Assembly (NCBI RefSeq): GCF_029960815.1 | Contig: NZ_JASBRE010000002.1 | Location: forward strand, 124,001-188,000 | From: Pseudomonas sp. AL03 | GTDB lineage: Bacteria > Pseudomonadota > Gammaproteobacteria > Pseudomonadales > Pseudomonadaceae | Direction of reading: 5' to 3' | Length of the DNA: 64,000 nucleotides | Shown here: piece after piece, positions 51,733-64,000 of the stretch | How positions within the stretch are numbered: position 1 is the first letter of the stretch | Layout: each line of letters opens with the position of its first letter | Notes under the pieces: generated by a model | What the model saw: the letters and a program-made list of their open reading frames with translations, nothing else | Told to the model about the DNA's origin: nothing | Databases searched by the model: none | Made by a program: the position numbers and the translations under genes

Positions 51733-53030
51733 GAAACCTTCTTCGAGGAATGCTTGTCGTTATCTGCTGCCTGGCAGGGATAGCGGCAGCCGATGAAAAA
51801 AACATTCTGGTCACCAGCGGCAGTGATCGGGCCACCCCGATCGCAGTCGTTCCATTCGGCAACCAGGGCGGCAGCGTGCTGCCGGACGACATGGCCGAAA
51901 TCATCGGTAACGACCTGCGCAACTCGGGTTACTACTCGCCGATTCCAAAACAGAACATGATCAGCCAGCCAAGCCAGGCCAGCGAAATCATCTTCCGTGA
52001 CTTCAAGGCGCTGGGTGCCCAGTACGTCATGGTCGGCAGCATTGCTCCTGCGGGCGGTCGCCTGCAGGTCCAATACGCACTGTTCAACGTCGCCACCGAG
52101 CAGCAAGTGCTGACCGGCAGCGTGTCGGGCAGCGTCGATCAACTGCGCGACATGTCGCACTACATCGCGGACCAGTCGTTCGAAAAACTTACCGGTATCA
52201 AAGGTGCGTTTTCGACTCGTCTTCTGTACGTGACGGCCGAGCGTTTTTCCGAGAAGAACACTCGCTACACGCTGCAACGTTCGGACTATGACGGTGCCCG
52301 CGCTGTGACCCTGCTGCAATCGCGCGAGCCGATCCTGTCGCCGCGTTTCGCACCGGACGGCAAGCGCATCGCTTATGTCTCGTTCGAGCAGAAGCGTCCG
52401 CGTATTTTCATGCAGAACATCGACACCGGTCGCCGTGAGCAGATCACCAACTTCGAAGGCCTGAATGGCGCGCCAGCATGGTCGCCGGATGGTCAGCGTC
52501 TGGCGTTCGTGCTGTCGAAAGACGGTAACCCTGACATCTATGTGATGAGCCTGGGTTCGCGTCAGATCACGCGTGTTACCAACGGTCCTGGCATCAACAC
52601 CGAACCGTTCTGGGGTAAGGATGGTTCGACCATCTACTTCACCTCGGACCGTGGCGGCAAGCCTCAGATCTATAAAACCAGCGTCGGTGGTGGCGGTGCG
52701 GAACGTGTGACCTTTATCGGTAACTACAACGCCAACCCCAAGCTTTCGGCTGACGAAAAGACCCTGGTGATGATCCACCGCCAGGAAGGTTTCACTAATT
52801 TCAAGGTGGCGGCCCAGGATTTGCAGCGCGGAAGCGTAAAAATCCTCACTGATAGCACTCTGGACGAGTCGCCTACTGTTGCGCCCAACGGCACCATGGT
52901 AATCTACGCCACCCGCCAGCAGGGCCGGGGAGTCTTGATGCTCGTGTCCATTAATGGACGCGTAAGGCTCCCGCTTCCTACCGCACAAGGCGAAGTCAGA
53001 GAACCTTCCTGGTCCCCTTACCTGAACTGA
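51729..53030 (+). CDS. tolB: Tol-Pal system periplasmic protein TolB
   Basis: TolB (433 aa): signal peptide of about 21 residues ('[21 protein letters not shown]'), an N-terminal alpha/beta domain, and a six-bladed propeller with WD-like blades such as '[25 protein letters not shown]' parts. Binds Pal and TolA. GTG start at 51729, overlapping the tolA stop (GTGA). Confidence 0.97.
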   Translation: MRNLLRGMLVVICCLAGIAAADEKNILVTSGSDRATPIAVVPFGNQGGSVLPDDMAEIIGNDLRNSGYYSPIPKQNMISQPSQASEIIFRDFKALGAQYVMVGSIAPAGGRLQVQYALFNVATEQQVLTGSVSGSVDQLRDMSHYIADQSFEKLTGIKGAFSTRLLYVTAERFSEKNTRYTLQRSDYDGARAVTLLQSREPILSPRFAPDGKRIAYVSFEQKRPRIFMQNIDTGRREQITNFEGLNGAPAWSPDGQRLAFVLSKDGNPDIYVMSLGSRQITRVTNGPGINTEPFWGKDGSTIYFTSDRGGKPQIYKTSVGGGGAERVTFIGNYNANPKLSADEKTLVMIHRQEGFTNFKVAAQDLQRGSVKILTDSTLDESPTVAPNGTMVIYATRQQGRGVLMLVSINGRVRLPLPTAQGEVREPSWSPYLN

Positions 53031-53082
53031 CGCGGCGCTACACGTTGTACTTAACACACTGGGGTTCATTAGGAGTTTCACG

Positions 53083-53580
53083 ATGGAAATGCTGAAGTTT
53101 GGTAAATTTGCTGCGCTGGCTCTGGCCATGGCTGTAGCTGTAGGTTGCTCGTCCAAAGGCGGCGACAACGCCGGTGAAGGCGCTGTAGATCCAAACGCTG
53201 GTTACGGCGCTAACACTGGTGCAGTTGACGGCTCCCTGAGCGAAGAAGCTGCTCTGCGCGCAATCACCACCTTCTACTTCGAATACGACAGCTCGGACCT
53301 GAAGCCAGAAGCCATGCGCTCCCTGGACATTCACGCCAAAGACCTGAAAGCAAACGGCGCTCGCGTTGTTCTGGAAGGCAACACCGACGAACGTGGTACT
53401 CGTGAGTACAACATGGCACTGGGCGAGCGTCGTGCGAAAGCCGTTCAGCGTTACCTGGTACTGCAAGGTGTTTCCCCAGCTCAGCTGGAACTGGTTTCCT
53501 ACGGCGAAGAGCGTGCAGTTGCTACCGGCAACGACGAGCAGTCCTGGGCTCAAAACCGTCGCGTCGAACTGCGTAAGTAA
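53083..53580 (+). CDS. pal: Peptidoglycan-associated lipoprotein Pal (OprL)
   Basis: Pal (165 aa), outer-membrane lipoprotein: lipobox 'AVAVGC' with Cys22, a short linker, and an OmpA-like peptidoglycan-binding domain ('[16 protein letters not shown]', '[21 protein letters not shown]'). Known as OprL in Pseudomonas. ATG at 53083 after AGGAG. Confidence 0.98.
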   Translation: MEMLKFGKFAALALAMAVAVGCSSKGGDNAGEGAVDPNAGYGANTGAVDGSLSEEAALRAITTFYFEYDSSDLKPEAMRSLDIHAKDLKANGARVVLEGNTDERGTREYNMALGERRAKAVQRYLVLQGVSPAQLELVSYGEERAVATGNDEQSWAQNRRVELRK

Positions 53581-53586
53581 TTCGTC

Positions 53587-54432
53587 ATGCGAACGTGCCG
53601 TCGTGCTGTAACTGTTTTGGCTCTCAGCCTCGCACCGCTTGCGGTGTGGGCTGCGGTTCCTGTGGTCGATAACGACTCCGGCTATAACAATAGCGGGACC
53701 AGTTATCCGCCTGCGGGTTACGGTACGAACGGCGCCTATGCCGGGGGAGGGGTTTCGGCCCCTGTCTCGGCACAGGGCGAGCTGTTCAACCAACTGCAAT
53801 CCATGCAGGAGCAGATCTCGCGCCAACAAGGCATCATCGAAGTTCTGCAAAATGATGTAGCGCGCATGAAGCAAGAGAACCTGGAGCGATATCAGGATCT
53901 TGATCGGCGCATAGGAACCGGCGTTGCACCAGCCGCGACTCCTGAAAATTCTTCCACCGGTGGCAGTTTGAATGCCCCCGGTGCAGCAGCAGGCGCAGGA
54001 GCGGCAGCAGGAACGGCAGCCGCTCAAGCACCTGCCGCGGGTAGCGAGCCGGCTGATCCAGCGAAGGAAAAACTGTATTACGATGCAGCCTTCGACCTGA
54101 TCAAAGCCAAGGATTTCGACAAGGCCAGCCTGGCGTTTGCCGCATTCCTGCGCAAGTACCCGAACAGCCAGTACGCGGGTAATGCTCAGTACTGGTTGGG
54201 CGAAGTGAATTTGGCCAAAGGCGATCTGCAAGGTGCAGGTCAGGCATTCGCCAAGGTTTCGCAGCTGTACCCCAAGCATCCAAAAGTGCCTGATTCGCTG
54301 TACAAGCTGGCTGATGTAGAGCGCCGCCTCGGTCACACCGACAAGGTCAAAGGCATTCTGCAGCAGGTCGTGTCGCAATACCCGGGCACATCCGCCGCTC
54401 AGTTGGCCCAGCGTGATCTGCAAAAAATGTAA
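53587..54432 (+). CDS. cpoB: Cell division coordinator CpoB (YbgF)
   Basis: CpoB (281 aa): signal peptide about 1-22 ('ALSLAPLAVWA'), a coiled-coil trimerisation helix at about 60-105 ('LFNQLQSMQEQISRQQGI'), an Ala/Gly/Pro-rich linker, and C-terminal TPR repeats ('YYDAAFDLIKAKDFDKA', 'AQYWLGEV'). It couples peptidoglycan synthesis with Tol-driven outer-membrane constriction. Six bases after pal; last gene of the operon, followed by a terminator. Confidence 0.96.
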   Translation: MRTCRRAVTVLALSLAPLAVWAAVPVVDNDSGYNNSGTSYPPAGYGTNGAYAGGGVSAPVSAQGELFNQLQSMQEQISRQQGIIEVLQNDVARMKQENLERYQDLDRRIGTGVAPAATPENSSTGGSLNAPGAAAGAGAAAGTAAAQAPAAGSEPADPAKEKLYYDAAFDLIKAKDFDKASLAFAAFLRKYPNSQYAGNAQYWLGEVNLAKGDLQGAGQAFAKVSQLYPKHPKVPDSLYKLADVERRLGHTDKVKGILQQVVSQYPGTSAAQLAQRDLQKM

Positions 54433-54455
54433 GGGCTGCTTGACCTGTTTTGAAG

Positions 54456-54481
54456 AAACCCGCGCCTGTCGCGGGTTTTTT
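54456..54481 (+). terminator. Intrinsic terminator of tol-pal operon
   Basis: AAACCCGCG at 54456-54464 pairs with CGCGGGTTT after a five-base loop, followed by a T-run. Confidence 0.88.
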
Positions 54482-54599
54482 CGTTAGAATTCACGCCCTT
54501 TTTATGAAACACGCTTTTTGGGATCTGCGCGGTGGCGGGGTTCCTTGAAGTGCCTGACGGAGGCGGACAGCCTGTTTAGCTGTTATGCCCGTGGCGACT

Positions 54600-55247
54600 A
54601 TGCAAGACACATTGAGAATCACCGAAGTTTTCTACTCGTTGCAGGGTGAAACGCGGACTGCCGGGCTGCCCACTGTTTTTGTGCGCCTGACCGGTTGCCC
54701 GTTGCGTTGCCAATACTGCGACAGCGCCTACGCGTTCACGGGCGGCACCCTTCGCCCGCTTGATGACATCCTCGAGCAAGTGGCCGGTTTTCGTCCGCGC
54801 TACGTCTGTGTCACGGGCGGCGAGCCCCTGGCGCAACCCAACGCCATCCCATTGCTCAAGCAGTTGTGTGACGCCGGTTACGAGGTCTCGCTGGAAACCA
54901 GCGGTGCCCTGGATATCTCGGCGGTCGATCCACGGGTCAGTCGCGTCGTCGATCTGAAAACCCCGGGTTCGAAAGAAGCACATCGCAATCGCTACGAGAA
55001 CATCGAACTGCTCACGCGCAACGATCAGGTGAAGTTTGTCATCTGCTCGCGGGAAGACTACGACTGGGCTGTGTCCAAGCTGATTCAGTACGGTCTGGAT
55101 CAGCGTGCGGGCGAAGTCCTGTTCTCGCCAAGTCACCATGACCTGAACGCGCGAGACCTGGCTGACTGGGTGGTGGCGGACAACCTGCCAGTGCGCCTGC
55201 AATTGCAGTTGCATAAATATCTTTGGAATGACGAACCGGGGCGCTGA
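54600..55247 (+). CDS. queE: 7-carboxy-7-deazaguanine synthase
   Basis: QueE (215 aa), radical-SAM enzyme of the queuosine precursor pathway. The cluster motif '[11 protein letters not shown]' is the C-x3-C-x2-C form, followed by '[11 protein letters not shown]' and 'LETSGALD'. It makes CDG from 6-carboxytetrahydropterin. Start '[17 protein letters not shown]' at 54600 is the conserved one; ATG 54585 would add five residues. One base before queC. Confidence 0.95.
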   Translation: MQDTLRITEVFYSLQGETRTAGLPTVFVRLTGCPLRCQYCDSAYAFTGGTLRPLDDILEQVAGFRPRYVCVTGGEPLAQPNAIPLLKQLCDAGYEVSLETSGALDISAVDPRVSRVVDLKTPGSKEAHRNRYENIELLTRNDQVKFVICSREDYDWAVSKLIQYGLDQRAGEVLFSPSHHDLNARDLADWVVADNLPVRLQLQLHKYLWNDEPGR

Positions 55248-55248
55248 A

Positions 55249-55941
55249 ATGACTGAACAACTGAACACTGTGGAAAAACGTGCGGTCATCCTGTTGTCCG
55301 GCGGCCTGGACTCGGCGACCGTCGTGGCGATGGCTCGTGCTGAAGGCTATAGCTGCTACACCATGAGCTTCGATTACGGTCAGCGTTCCCATGCCGAACT
55401 GTATGCCGCCGAACGCATCGCCCGCGACCTGGGCGTGGTTGAGCACAAAGTAATTGGTCTGAACCTGAACGGTATTGGTGGTTCTGCGCTGACCGACAGC
55501 AGTATCGATGTACCGGAAGAGGCGGGTGAAGGTATCCCTGTAACTTACGTGCCCGCACGCAATACCGTGTTCCTCTCGCTGGCGTTGGGTTGGGCCGAAG
55601 TCCTTGGGGCGCGTGACATCTTCATCGGTGTGAATGCTGTGGATTATTCCGGTTACCCGGATTGCCGCCCCGAGTTCATCGAGTCCTTCGAGCGCATGGC
55701 GAACCTGGCGACCAAGGCCGGCGTTGAGGGCAATGGTTTCCGTATCCAGGCGCCCCTGCAAAACCTCAGCAAAGCGCAAATCGTCGAGGTGGGTGTGAAG
55801 CTGGGGGTCAATTACGGCCTGACCGTTTCCTGCTATCAAGCTGACGATAACGGCCGTGCGTGCGGTAAGTGCGACAGCTGCCGACTGCGTGCAGAAGGCT
55901 TTGCGGCGGCCGGAATCAGCGACCCAACACCTTATTTTTGA
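55249..55941 (+). CDS. queC: 7-cyano-7-deazaguanine synthase
   Basis: QueC (230 aa) converts CDG with ammonia and ATP to preQ0. PP-loop '[15 protein letters not shown]' binds ATP; the C-terminal zinc site is '[20 protein letters not shown]'. Start '[19 protein letters not shown]' at 55249, one base after the queE stop. Confidence 0.97.
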   Translation: MTEQLNTVEKRAVILLSGGLDSATVVAMARAEGYSCYTMSFDYGQRSHAELYAAERIARDLGVVEHKVIGLNLNGIGGSALTDSSIDVPEEAGEGIPVTYVPARNTVFLSLALGWAEVLGARDIFIGVNAVDYSGYPDCRPEFIESFERMANLATKAGVEGNGFRIQAPLQNLSKAQIVEVGVKLGVNYGLTVSCYQADDNGRACGKCDSCRLRAEGFAAAGISDPTPYF

Positions 55942-55959
55942 TTTATTTCAAATTAGGTG

Positions 55960-55987
55960 TTGAATAGTCCTTAAAAATCAGTATTAT
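55960..55987 (+). promoter_or_regulatory. Promoter of tRNA-Lys
   Basis: TTGAAT (55960-55965) and TATTAT (55982-55987) with a 16-base spacer, about 17 bases before the tRNA 5' end. Confidence 0.6.
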
Positions 55988-56004
55988 ACGCGCCACCACA
56001 CAGC

Positions 56005-56080
56005 GGGTCGTTAGCTCAGTTGGTAGAGCAGTTGGCTTTTAACCAATTGGTCGTAGGTTCGAATCCCACACGACCCACCA
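56005..56080 (+). tRNA. tRNA-Lys (anticodon UUU)
   Basis: 76 bases with CCA encoded. Acceptor GGGTCGT pairs with ACGACCC, D-arm 'AGCTCAGTTGGTAGAGC', anticodon loop CTTTTAA with anticodon TTT, T-arm 'GGTTCGAATCC'. A T-run follows at 56082. Decodes AAA and AAG. Confidence 0.98.
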
Positions 56081-56317
56081 TTTTTTTAGCAGTTTTAAAA
56101 GTCTGGAAGGCCCACGCAAGTGAGGATTTCCGGATTTTTTTTTGCCCGCGATTTGAGCTTGCCCAGTTCCGGGCTGCAACCCGTGACGCAGGTCAGAATC
56201 ATCTTTTGCATCCACCGGATATTCTGTAGCCTTGCGCAGCTTCAACGTTGTCCGTGCCTGATGATACTCACTTTCCCGGCGGTACCCTGAAGGGGTCGGA
56301 GCCGGGTGTATACTCGA

Positions 56318-56331
56318 CTTTCGCGCGAAAG
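56318..56331. promoter_or_regulatory. Palindrome at nadA promoter
   Basis: CTTTCGCGCGAAAG, a perfect 14-base palindrome, lies just after the -10-like TATACT (56309-56314) and 21 bases before the nadA ATG, the usual place for a repressor operator. Confidence 0.4.
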
Positions 56332-56351
56332 CGCCTGCAGGTCTTGCGAAC

Positions 56352-57410
56352 ATGACGCAGATTTCCGAACGCCTTCTGGTTCAAGCCCACCTCGACGCCA
56401 AGCAGCCCAAGCCGCTGACTGCCGAGGAGGAAGCTTATTACCGTGCCGCCATCGCTGCCGAGCTCAAGGCTCAGGACGCGGTGCTGGTTGCTCACTTCTA
56501 TTGCGATCCAGTGATTCAGGCCTTGGCCGAAGAAACCGGTGGTTGCGTTTCCGACTCGCTGGAGATGGCCCGATTCGGCAGCGCTCACCCGGCCAAGACC
56601 GTGGTGGTCGCCGGTGTGAAGTTCATGGGCGAGACCGCCAAAATCCTCAACCCTGAAAAACGCATCCTGATGCCGACCCTGGAAGCGACCTGCTCGCTGG
56701 ACCTGGGTTGCCCGGTGGACGAGTTCTCGGCGTTCTGTGATCAACACCCGGAGCGTACGGTGGTGGTGTATGCCAACACGTCGGCGGCAGTCAAAGCCCG
56801 GGCGGATTGGGTGGTGACTTCAAGCTGCGCGCTGGAGATCGTAGAAAGCCTGATGGATAACGGCGAAACCATCATTTGGGGCCCGGACAAACACCTGGGC
56901 ACCTACATCCAGCGCCAGACCGGCGCGGACATGCTGCTGTGGGACGGTGCCTGCATCGTTCACGAGGAGTTCAAGTCCAAACAGCTCGAAGACATGAAGG
57001 CGCTGTACCCGGACGCAGCGATTCTGGTGCATCCGGAGTCACCGACGTCGGTGATCGAGTTGGCGGATGCCGTCGGCTCCACCAGTCAGTTGATTGCCGC
57101 AGCGAAGAGCCTGCCAAACAAGACGCTGATCGTCGCCACCGACCGCGGCATCTTCTACAAGATGCAGCAGCTGTGCCCGGACAAGGTCTTCATCGAAGCG
57201 CCAACGGCCGGTAACGGCGCAGCGTGCCGCAGCTGCGCACATTGCCCGTGGATGGCGATGAACACCCTTGAGCGCCTGCTGAAGAGCTTGAAGGAGGGGG
57301 CGAATGAGATCTTTGTCGATCCGGCGTTGATCCCGCAGGCGATTCGGCCGCTCAAGCGCATGCTCGACTTCACCCAGGCTGCGCGGATGAAATTGGCCGG
57401 CAACGCCTGA
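56352..57410 (+). CDS. nadA: Quinolinate synthase
   Basis: NadA (352 aa) condenses iminoaspartate with dihydroxyacetone phosphate to quinolinate in de novo NAD synthesis. Cluster cysteines are in '[12 protein letters not shown]', '[13 protein letters not shown]' and '[12 protein letters not shown]'; three of these bind the 4Fe-4S. '[10 protein letters not shown]' is the substrate-site start. ATG 56352; a palindrome sits at the promoter. Confidence 0.97.
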   Translation: MTQISERLLVQAHLDAKQPKPLTAEEEAYYRAAIAAELKAQDAVLVAHFYCDPVIQALAEETGGCVSDSLEMARFGSAHPAKTVVVAGVKFMGETAKILNPEKRILMPTLEATCSLDLGCPVDEFSAFCDQHPERTVVVYANTSAAVKARADWVVTSSCALEIVESLMDNGETIIWGPDKHLGTYIQRQTGADMLLWDGACIVHEEFKSKQLEDMKALYPDAAILVHPESPTSVIELADAVGSTSQLIAAAKSLPNKTLIVATDRGIFYKMQQLCPDKVFIEAPTAGNGAACRSCAHCPWMAMNTLERLLKSLKEGANEIFVDPALIPQAIRPLKRMLDFTQAARMKLAGNA

Positions 57411-57427
57411 TCGTCGACAGTGATCCC

Positions 57428-57461
57428 AAAAAAAACGCCCCGATTCGATCGGGGCGTTTTT
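57428..57461 (+). terminator. Intrinsic terminator after nadA
   Basis: A-run, ACGCCCCGAT (57435-57444), three-base loop, ATCGGGGCGT (57448-57457) and T-run; symmetric enough to serve the convergent RDD gene too. Confidence 0.92.
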
Positions 57462-57473
57462 GCATCTGGCGGA

Positions 57474-57962
57474 TTATTTGGTTTTCTTCGGAATCCGTAC
57501 TAGCTGGGTATTGGAGTAGATGTCATGCCAACTGCGTTTCTGTTTGTCGAACAGGGGCCAGAAGAAACCCAGCCCGACGCACAGCCAGGACGCGATCGCC
57601 ACCACAAACCGCAGCAGCGCCTGCCACAGGCTGATGGATGAGCCATCGGCATTCTGCACGCGGATGCACCAGACCTGCATGCCCAGAGTTTGGCCGGACC
57701 AGGTCCAGAACTTGGCGAAGAAACCGAACAGCACGAACAGCAGCACCGTCGACAGCAATGGATCTCCATCCAGCGCACCGGCTTCGGTCAACGTGCGCAT
57801 TTTGTCTTCGCCGATGATCGCCATCTGGATCATCTTGTAAAGGCCGCTGGTGACGATCAGCAGGGCAGTACACAACAGGAAGTCATAGAACATCGCTGCC
57901 AGGCGGCGACCCAAGCCAGCGGCAGGAAATTCGCCCTGGGGTTTCAGCAGGTGTTTCGGCAT
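57474..57962 (-). CDS. RDD family membrane protein (small)
   Basis: A 162-residue protein consisting of little more than an RDD domain: 'GLGRRLAAMFYDFLLCTALLI' with Arg and Asp in helix 1, 'LSTVLLFVLFGFFAKFWTW' in helix 2, 'GQTLGMQVWCIRV' and 'LLRFVVAIASWLCVGLGFFW' in helix 3, then 'RSWHDIYS'. Function unknown. ATG 57962 ('MPKHLLKPQG') is preferred over 57992, which lacks a ribosome site. Second RDD protein of the window. Confidence 0.88.
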   Translation of the reverse strand: MPKHLLKPQGEFPAAGLGRRLAAMFYDFLLCTALLIVTSGLYKMIQMAIIGEDKMRTLTEAGALDGDPLLSTVLLFVLFGFFAKFWTWSGQTLGMQVWCIRVQNADGSSISLWQALLRFVVAIASWLCVGLGFFWPLFDKQKRSWHDIYSNTQLVRIPKKTK

Positions 57963-58011
57963 GGCAGGGCTCTCGGCGGAAAAAGAAGCCATTTTACGGA
58001 TTTACGCGCAC

Positions 58012-58046
58012 AAAAAAGCCCCTGATGTCAGCATCAGGGGCTTTTT
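58012..58046 (-). terminator. Intrinsic terminator after cold-shock gene
   Basis: AAAAAGCCCCTGATG pairs with CATCAGGGGCTTTTT around a short loop; in minus orientation a T-run follows the stem. Confidence 0.92.
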
Positions 58047-58058
58047 CGTTACAGAAGA

Positions 58059-58271
58059 TTAGGCTTCTGCTTGTACTTCGTCAGCCTGCATGCCTTTCTG
58101 GCCTTGCACAGCAACGAATGTCACTTTTTGGCCTTCTTTCAGGCTCTTGAAGCCGTTGCCCTGAATAGCGCGGAAATGCACGAACAGATCCGGACCGCTT
58201 TCTGGAGTGATAAAACCAAAACCTTTCTCGTCGTTAAACCACTTGACGGTACCGCTCTGACGTTGGGACAT
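58059..58271 (-). CDS. Cold-shock protein (CspA family)
   Basis: A 70-residue single OB-fold RNA chaperone: '[17 protein letters not shown]' type start, RNP1 'KGFGFI', RNP2 'LFVHF', and 'KGMQADEVQ' end. Close to Pseudomonas CapB/CspD types; the exact paralogue cannot be named. A leader of unknown length lies in the 390-base gap upstream. Confidence 0.96.
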   Translation of the reverse strand: MSQRQSGTVKWFNDEKGFGFITPESGPDLFVHFRAIQGNGFKSLKEGQKVTFVAVQGQKGMQADEVQAEA

Positions 58272-58661
58272 TTCTTATTTCCTTTGACGCAAAAATTAAT
58301 GACAGCCTCCTTCTTGTGAAAGAGTACTGGGGCTGGTTGCAGGAGAGTAAGAAGACGTCGAACGGGATGTAGCTAACTTGTAGGCTACTGCCCAGGTCAC
58401 GATTCCAGGCGACCCATGCAAACACAGTGAACAAACTCTACGCCAACTACGGGAGAAAAAACAAGCCCCGTGGAGGGCCCGTATTTGCTCGCGTTGGTGG
58501 GTTTCTGTCGCAACTAGTGCTGGCTTATGCAATCGCCGTGTTCAATTGTTTTCGATCGTTATAAGCCAAGTTCGTAATCGAAAATATGCACTATTTTATG
58601 GCGGTTGCGTTACACATTAGTGCACTGTTAACGCAACCGCGTTACTTATAGAAACAGTCAA
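58272..58661. other. Intergenic region between gcvT and cold-shock gene
   Basis: 390 bases without a gene. Holds the csp promoter and probably a long structured leader, plus AT-rich DNA near 58540-58600 and a perfect inverted repeat at 58601-58640 near the gcvT end. Confidence 0.6.
58601..58640. other. 12-bp inverted repeat downstream of gcvT
   Basis: GCGGTTGCGTTA at 58601-58612 and TAACGCAACCGC at 58629-58640, 16-base loop. No T-run on the minus strand, so it may be a REP-like or mRNA-stabilising hairpin for the gcv transcript or an upstream csp element. Confidence 0.6.
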
Positions 58662-59786
58662 TCAACCACGATAGTAGCGTTGTGGAACAAATGGCATTTT
58701 GCTTACAAGCAAAGGCACCTTTTTCCCACGAACAATCGCCCACACCGGCGTATCCATTGCGATGTAAGCGCTGTCGACGTAACCCATGGCCAGAGGACCA
58801 CCCAGGGTCGGGCCGAAGCCGCCACTGCACACTGCACCAATGATGTCGCCGGCTTCATTGACGATTTCTGCACCTTCGCGCACCGGCGTGCGTTCCTGAG
58901 GCAACAGGCCAACGCGCTTGCGGCTGACACCGGCTTGTTGCTGTCCGAACACGGTTTCAGCGCCAGGGAAGCCGCCGGCACGAACGCCATCAGCGCGACG
59001 AGGCTTGGAAATGGCCCACAGCAGGCTAGCTTCGATCGGCGTGGTTTCGGTGTTCATGTCGTGGCCGTAGAGGCACAGGCCGGCTTCCAGGCGCAGGGAG
59101 TCGCGAGCGCCAAGGCCGATGGCCGCCACTTCCGGTTCGGCCAGCAGAGCGCGAGCCAGGGCTTCGGCGTTGGCGGCCGGCACGGAGATTTCGAACCCGT
59201 CTTCACCGGTGTAACCCGAACGGCTGACAAAGCAGTCCACGCCCAGCAGCTTCACGCGGGTGAACTGCATGAAGGTCATCTTCGCCACTTCAGGCGCCAG
59301 GCGCGCGAGCACGGTGACGGCGGCCGGACCTTGCAACGCCAGCAGCGCGCGCTCTTCGAACAGCGGCTCGAGGGTGCATTGGTCGCCAATGTGCTTTTGC
59401 AGGTGTGCCAGGTCCTGGTCCTTGCAGGCGGCGTTGACCACCAGGAACAGTTCGTCGTTACCCAGATTGGCGACCATCAGGTCGTCAAGGATGCCGCCGG
59501 TCTCGTTGGTGAACATCGCATAGCGCTGCATGCCCGCCGGCAGGTCGATGATGTCCACCGGCACCAGGGTTTCCAGGGCCTTGGCGGCATTGGCGCCGGT
59601 CAGGCGGATCTGGCCCATGTGCGAGACATCGAACAGCCCGGCCTGATCACGGGTGTGCTGGTGTTCTTTCATCACGCCCAGCGGGTATTGCACTGGCATG
59701 TCATAGCCGGCGAACGGCACCATGCGGGCGCCGAGTTCGATGTGCAGTGCGTGCAATGGGGTTTTCAACAGTTGTTCGGTGGACAT
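58662..59786 (-). CDS. gcvT: Aminomethyltransferase (glycine cleavage T protein)
   Basis: GcvT (374 aa) takes the aminomethyl group from lipoyl-H protein and forms methylene-THF and ammonia. Family motifs: '[20 protein letters not shown]', '[13 protein letters not shown]', '[13 protein letters not shown]', '[20 protein letters not shown]' with the catalytic Asp nearby. Last gene of the unit gcvP-sdaA-gcvT. Confidence 0.96.
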   Translation of the reverse strand: MSTEQLLKTPLHALHIELGARMVPFAGYDMPVQYPLGVMKEHQHTRDQAGLFDVSHMGQIRLTGANAAKALETLVPVDIIDLPAGMQRYAMFTNETGGILDDLMVANLGNDELFLVVNAACKDQDLAHLQKHIGDQCTLEPLFEERALLALQGPAAVTVLARLAPEVAKMTFMQFTRVKLLGVDCFVSRSGYTGEDGFEISVPAANAEALARALLAEPEVAAIGLGARDSLRLEAGLCLYGHDMNTETTPIEASLLWAISKPRRADGVRAGGFPGAETVFGQQQAGVSRKRVGLLPQERTPVREGAEIVNEAGDIIGAVCSGGFGPTLGGPLAMGYVDSAYIAMDTPVWAIVRGKKVPLLVSKMPFVPQRYYRG

Positions 59787-59828
59787 ATTCAGCTCCTGAA
59801 AAAGTGTGCAGATGCCAATGCGCGCGCA

Positions 59829-61205
<1,377 letters not shown>

Positions 61206-61247
61206 GGTTGTTCTCCGGTTTCTTGTTATGAGGAGCACCGCGACCCC

Positions 61248-61319
61248 GTAGGAGCGAGGCTTGCCCGCGAAGCTTTTAGCAACCTTGATGGCCTCTTCGC
61301 GGGCAAGCCTCGCTCCTAC
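61248..61319. repeat. REPIN between gcvP and sdaA
   Basis: Perfect 24-base arms 61248-61271 and 61296-61319, core GTAGGAGCGAGGCTTGCCCG, 24-base loop. Third copy in the window. Confidence 0.95.
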
Positions 61320-61368
61320 AGGTTTTGTGGTGTCCTTGTGGGGGCGAGCGAACCCGCCCCCCTATAGA

Positions 61369-64000
<2,632 letters not shown>

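Noticed and set aside
56020..56229. 70-codon frame overlapping tRNA-Lys
   Set aside because: It begins within the tRNA and has no ribosome site.
56005..56351. Genomic island at tRNA-Lys
   Set aside because: No integrase, no repeated tRNA 3' end and only core genes follow.

Overview
The window is chromosomal DNA of a Pseudomonas, most likely from the P. fluorescens group. The evidence is the gene content and order (tolQRAB-pal-cpoB next to ruvCAB, secA-argJ, a MvaT-type xenogeneic silencer, an OprD-family porin), near-identity of MvaT, OprL/Pal and QueE to remembered Pseudomonas proteins, and the long intergenic hairpins ending in GTAGGAGCGAGGCTTGCCCG, a REP family typical of this group. Nearly everything right of about 10 kb looks like conserved core genome.

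Region 1 (1-10033, plus strand) is the accessory part: the end of an insecticidal Tc-toxin (ABC toxin) locus. A subunit-A-like protein is split over two genes. The first, cut by the window edge, carries the helical-shell part and ends in two Ig-like modules. The second (1361 aa) carries the rest of TcA, including the pore-forming region. A third gene starts 3 bases after the second stop and encodes a 1551-residue protein built of a possible carbohydrate-binding-like N-terminus and alternating Ig-like and unassigned beta modules. No TcB or TcC gene is present. This third protein is the best candidate for something undescribed.

Region 2 (10082-16804, minus) is a tightly overlapping six-gene membrane operon: RDD, SpoIIM-like, DUF4129, DUF4350, MoxR ATPase, DUF58. 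Region 3 (16982-27496) holds sbcB, mvaT, purU, a small acidic protein, a three-gene glycolipid-type cluster (GT4 glycosyltransferase, DUF2334 deacetylase, YbhN-like membrane protein), an amino-acid-type chemoreceptor, a HerA-like ATPase and a DUF721/DciA protein. Region 4 (27804-38763) holds secA, argJ, a GST, a MutT-ThiE-like fusion, an operon of a PanE-like reductase, a PAS histidine kinase and a PduO-type cobalamin adenosyltransferase, then yajQ and a small MscS channel.

Region 5 (38839-45578) has an OprD porin, a HIT protein, slyX, a membrane-anchored cold-shock-domain protein, a ribbon-helix-helix protein, an FmdB zinc ribbon and aspS. Region 6 (45704-57410) runs yebC-ruvC-ruvA-ruvB, ybgC-tolQ-tolR-tolA-tolB-pal-cpoB, queE-queC, tRNA-Lys and nadA, all plus strand: Holliday-junction resolution, outer-membrane constriction, queuosine precursor synthesis and NAD synthesis. 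Region 7 (57474-64000, minus) has a small RDD protein, a cold-shock protein, and the glycine/serine catabolic set gcvP-sdaA-gcvT, with gcvP cut by the window edge.

Intrinsic terminators, three REPIN-type palindromes, other hairpins and five gene-free stretches over 300 bases are listed separately. No CRISPR array, rRNA, transposase or phage gene was seen.
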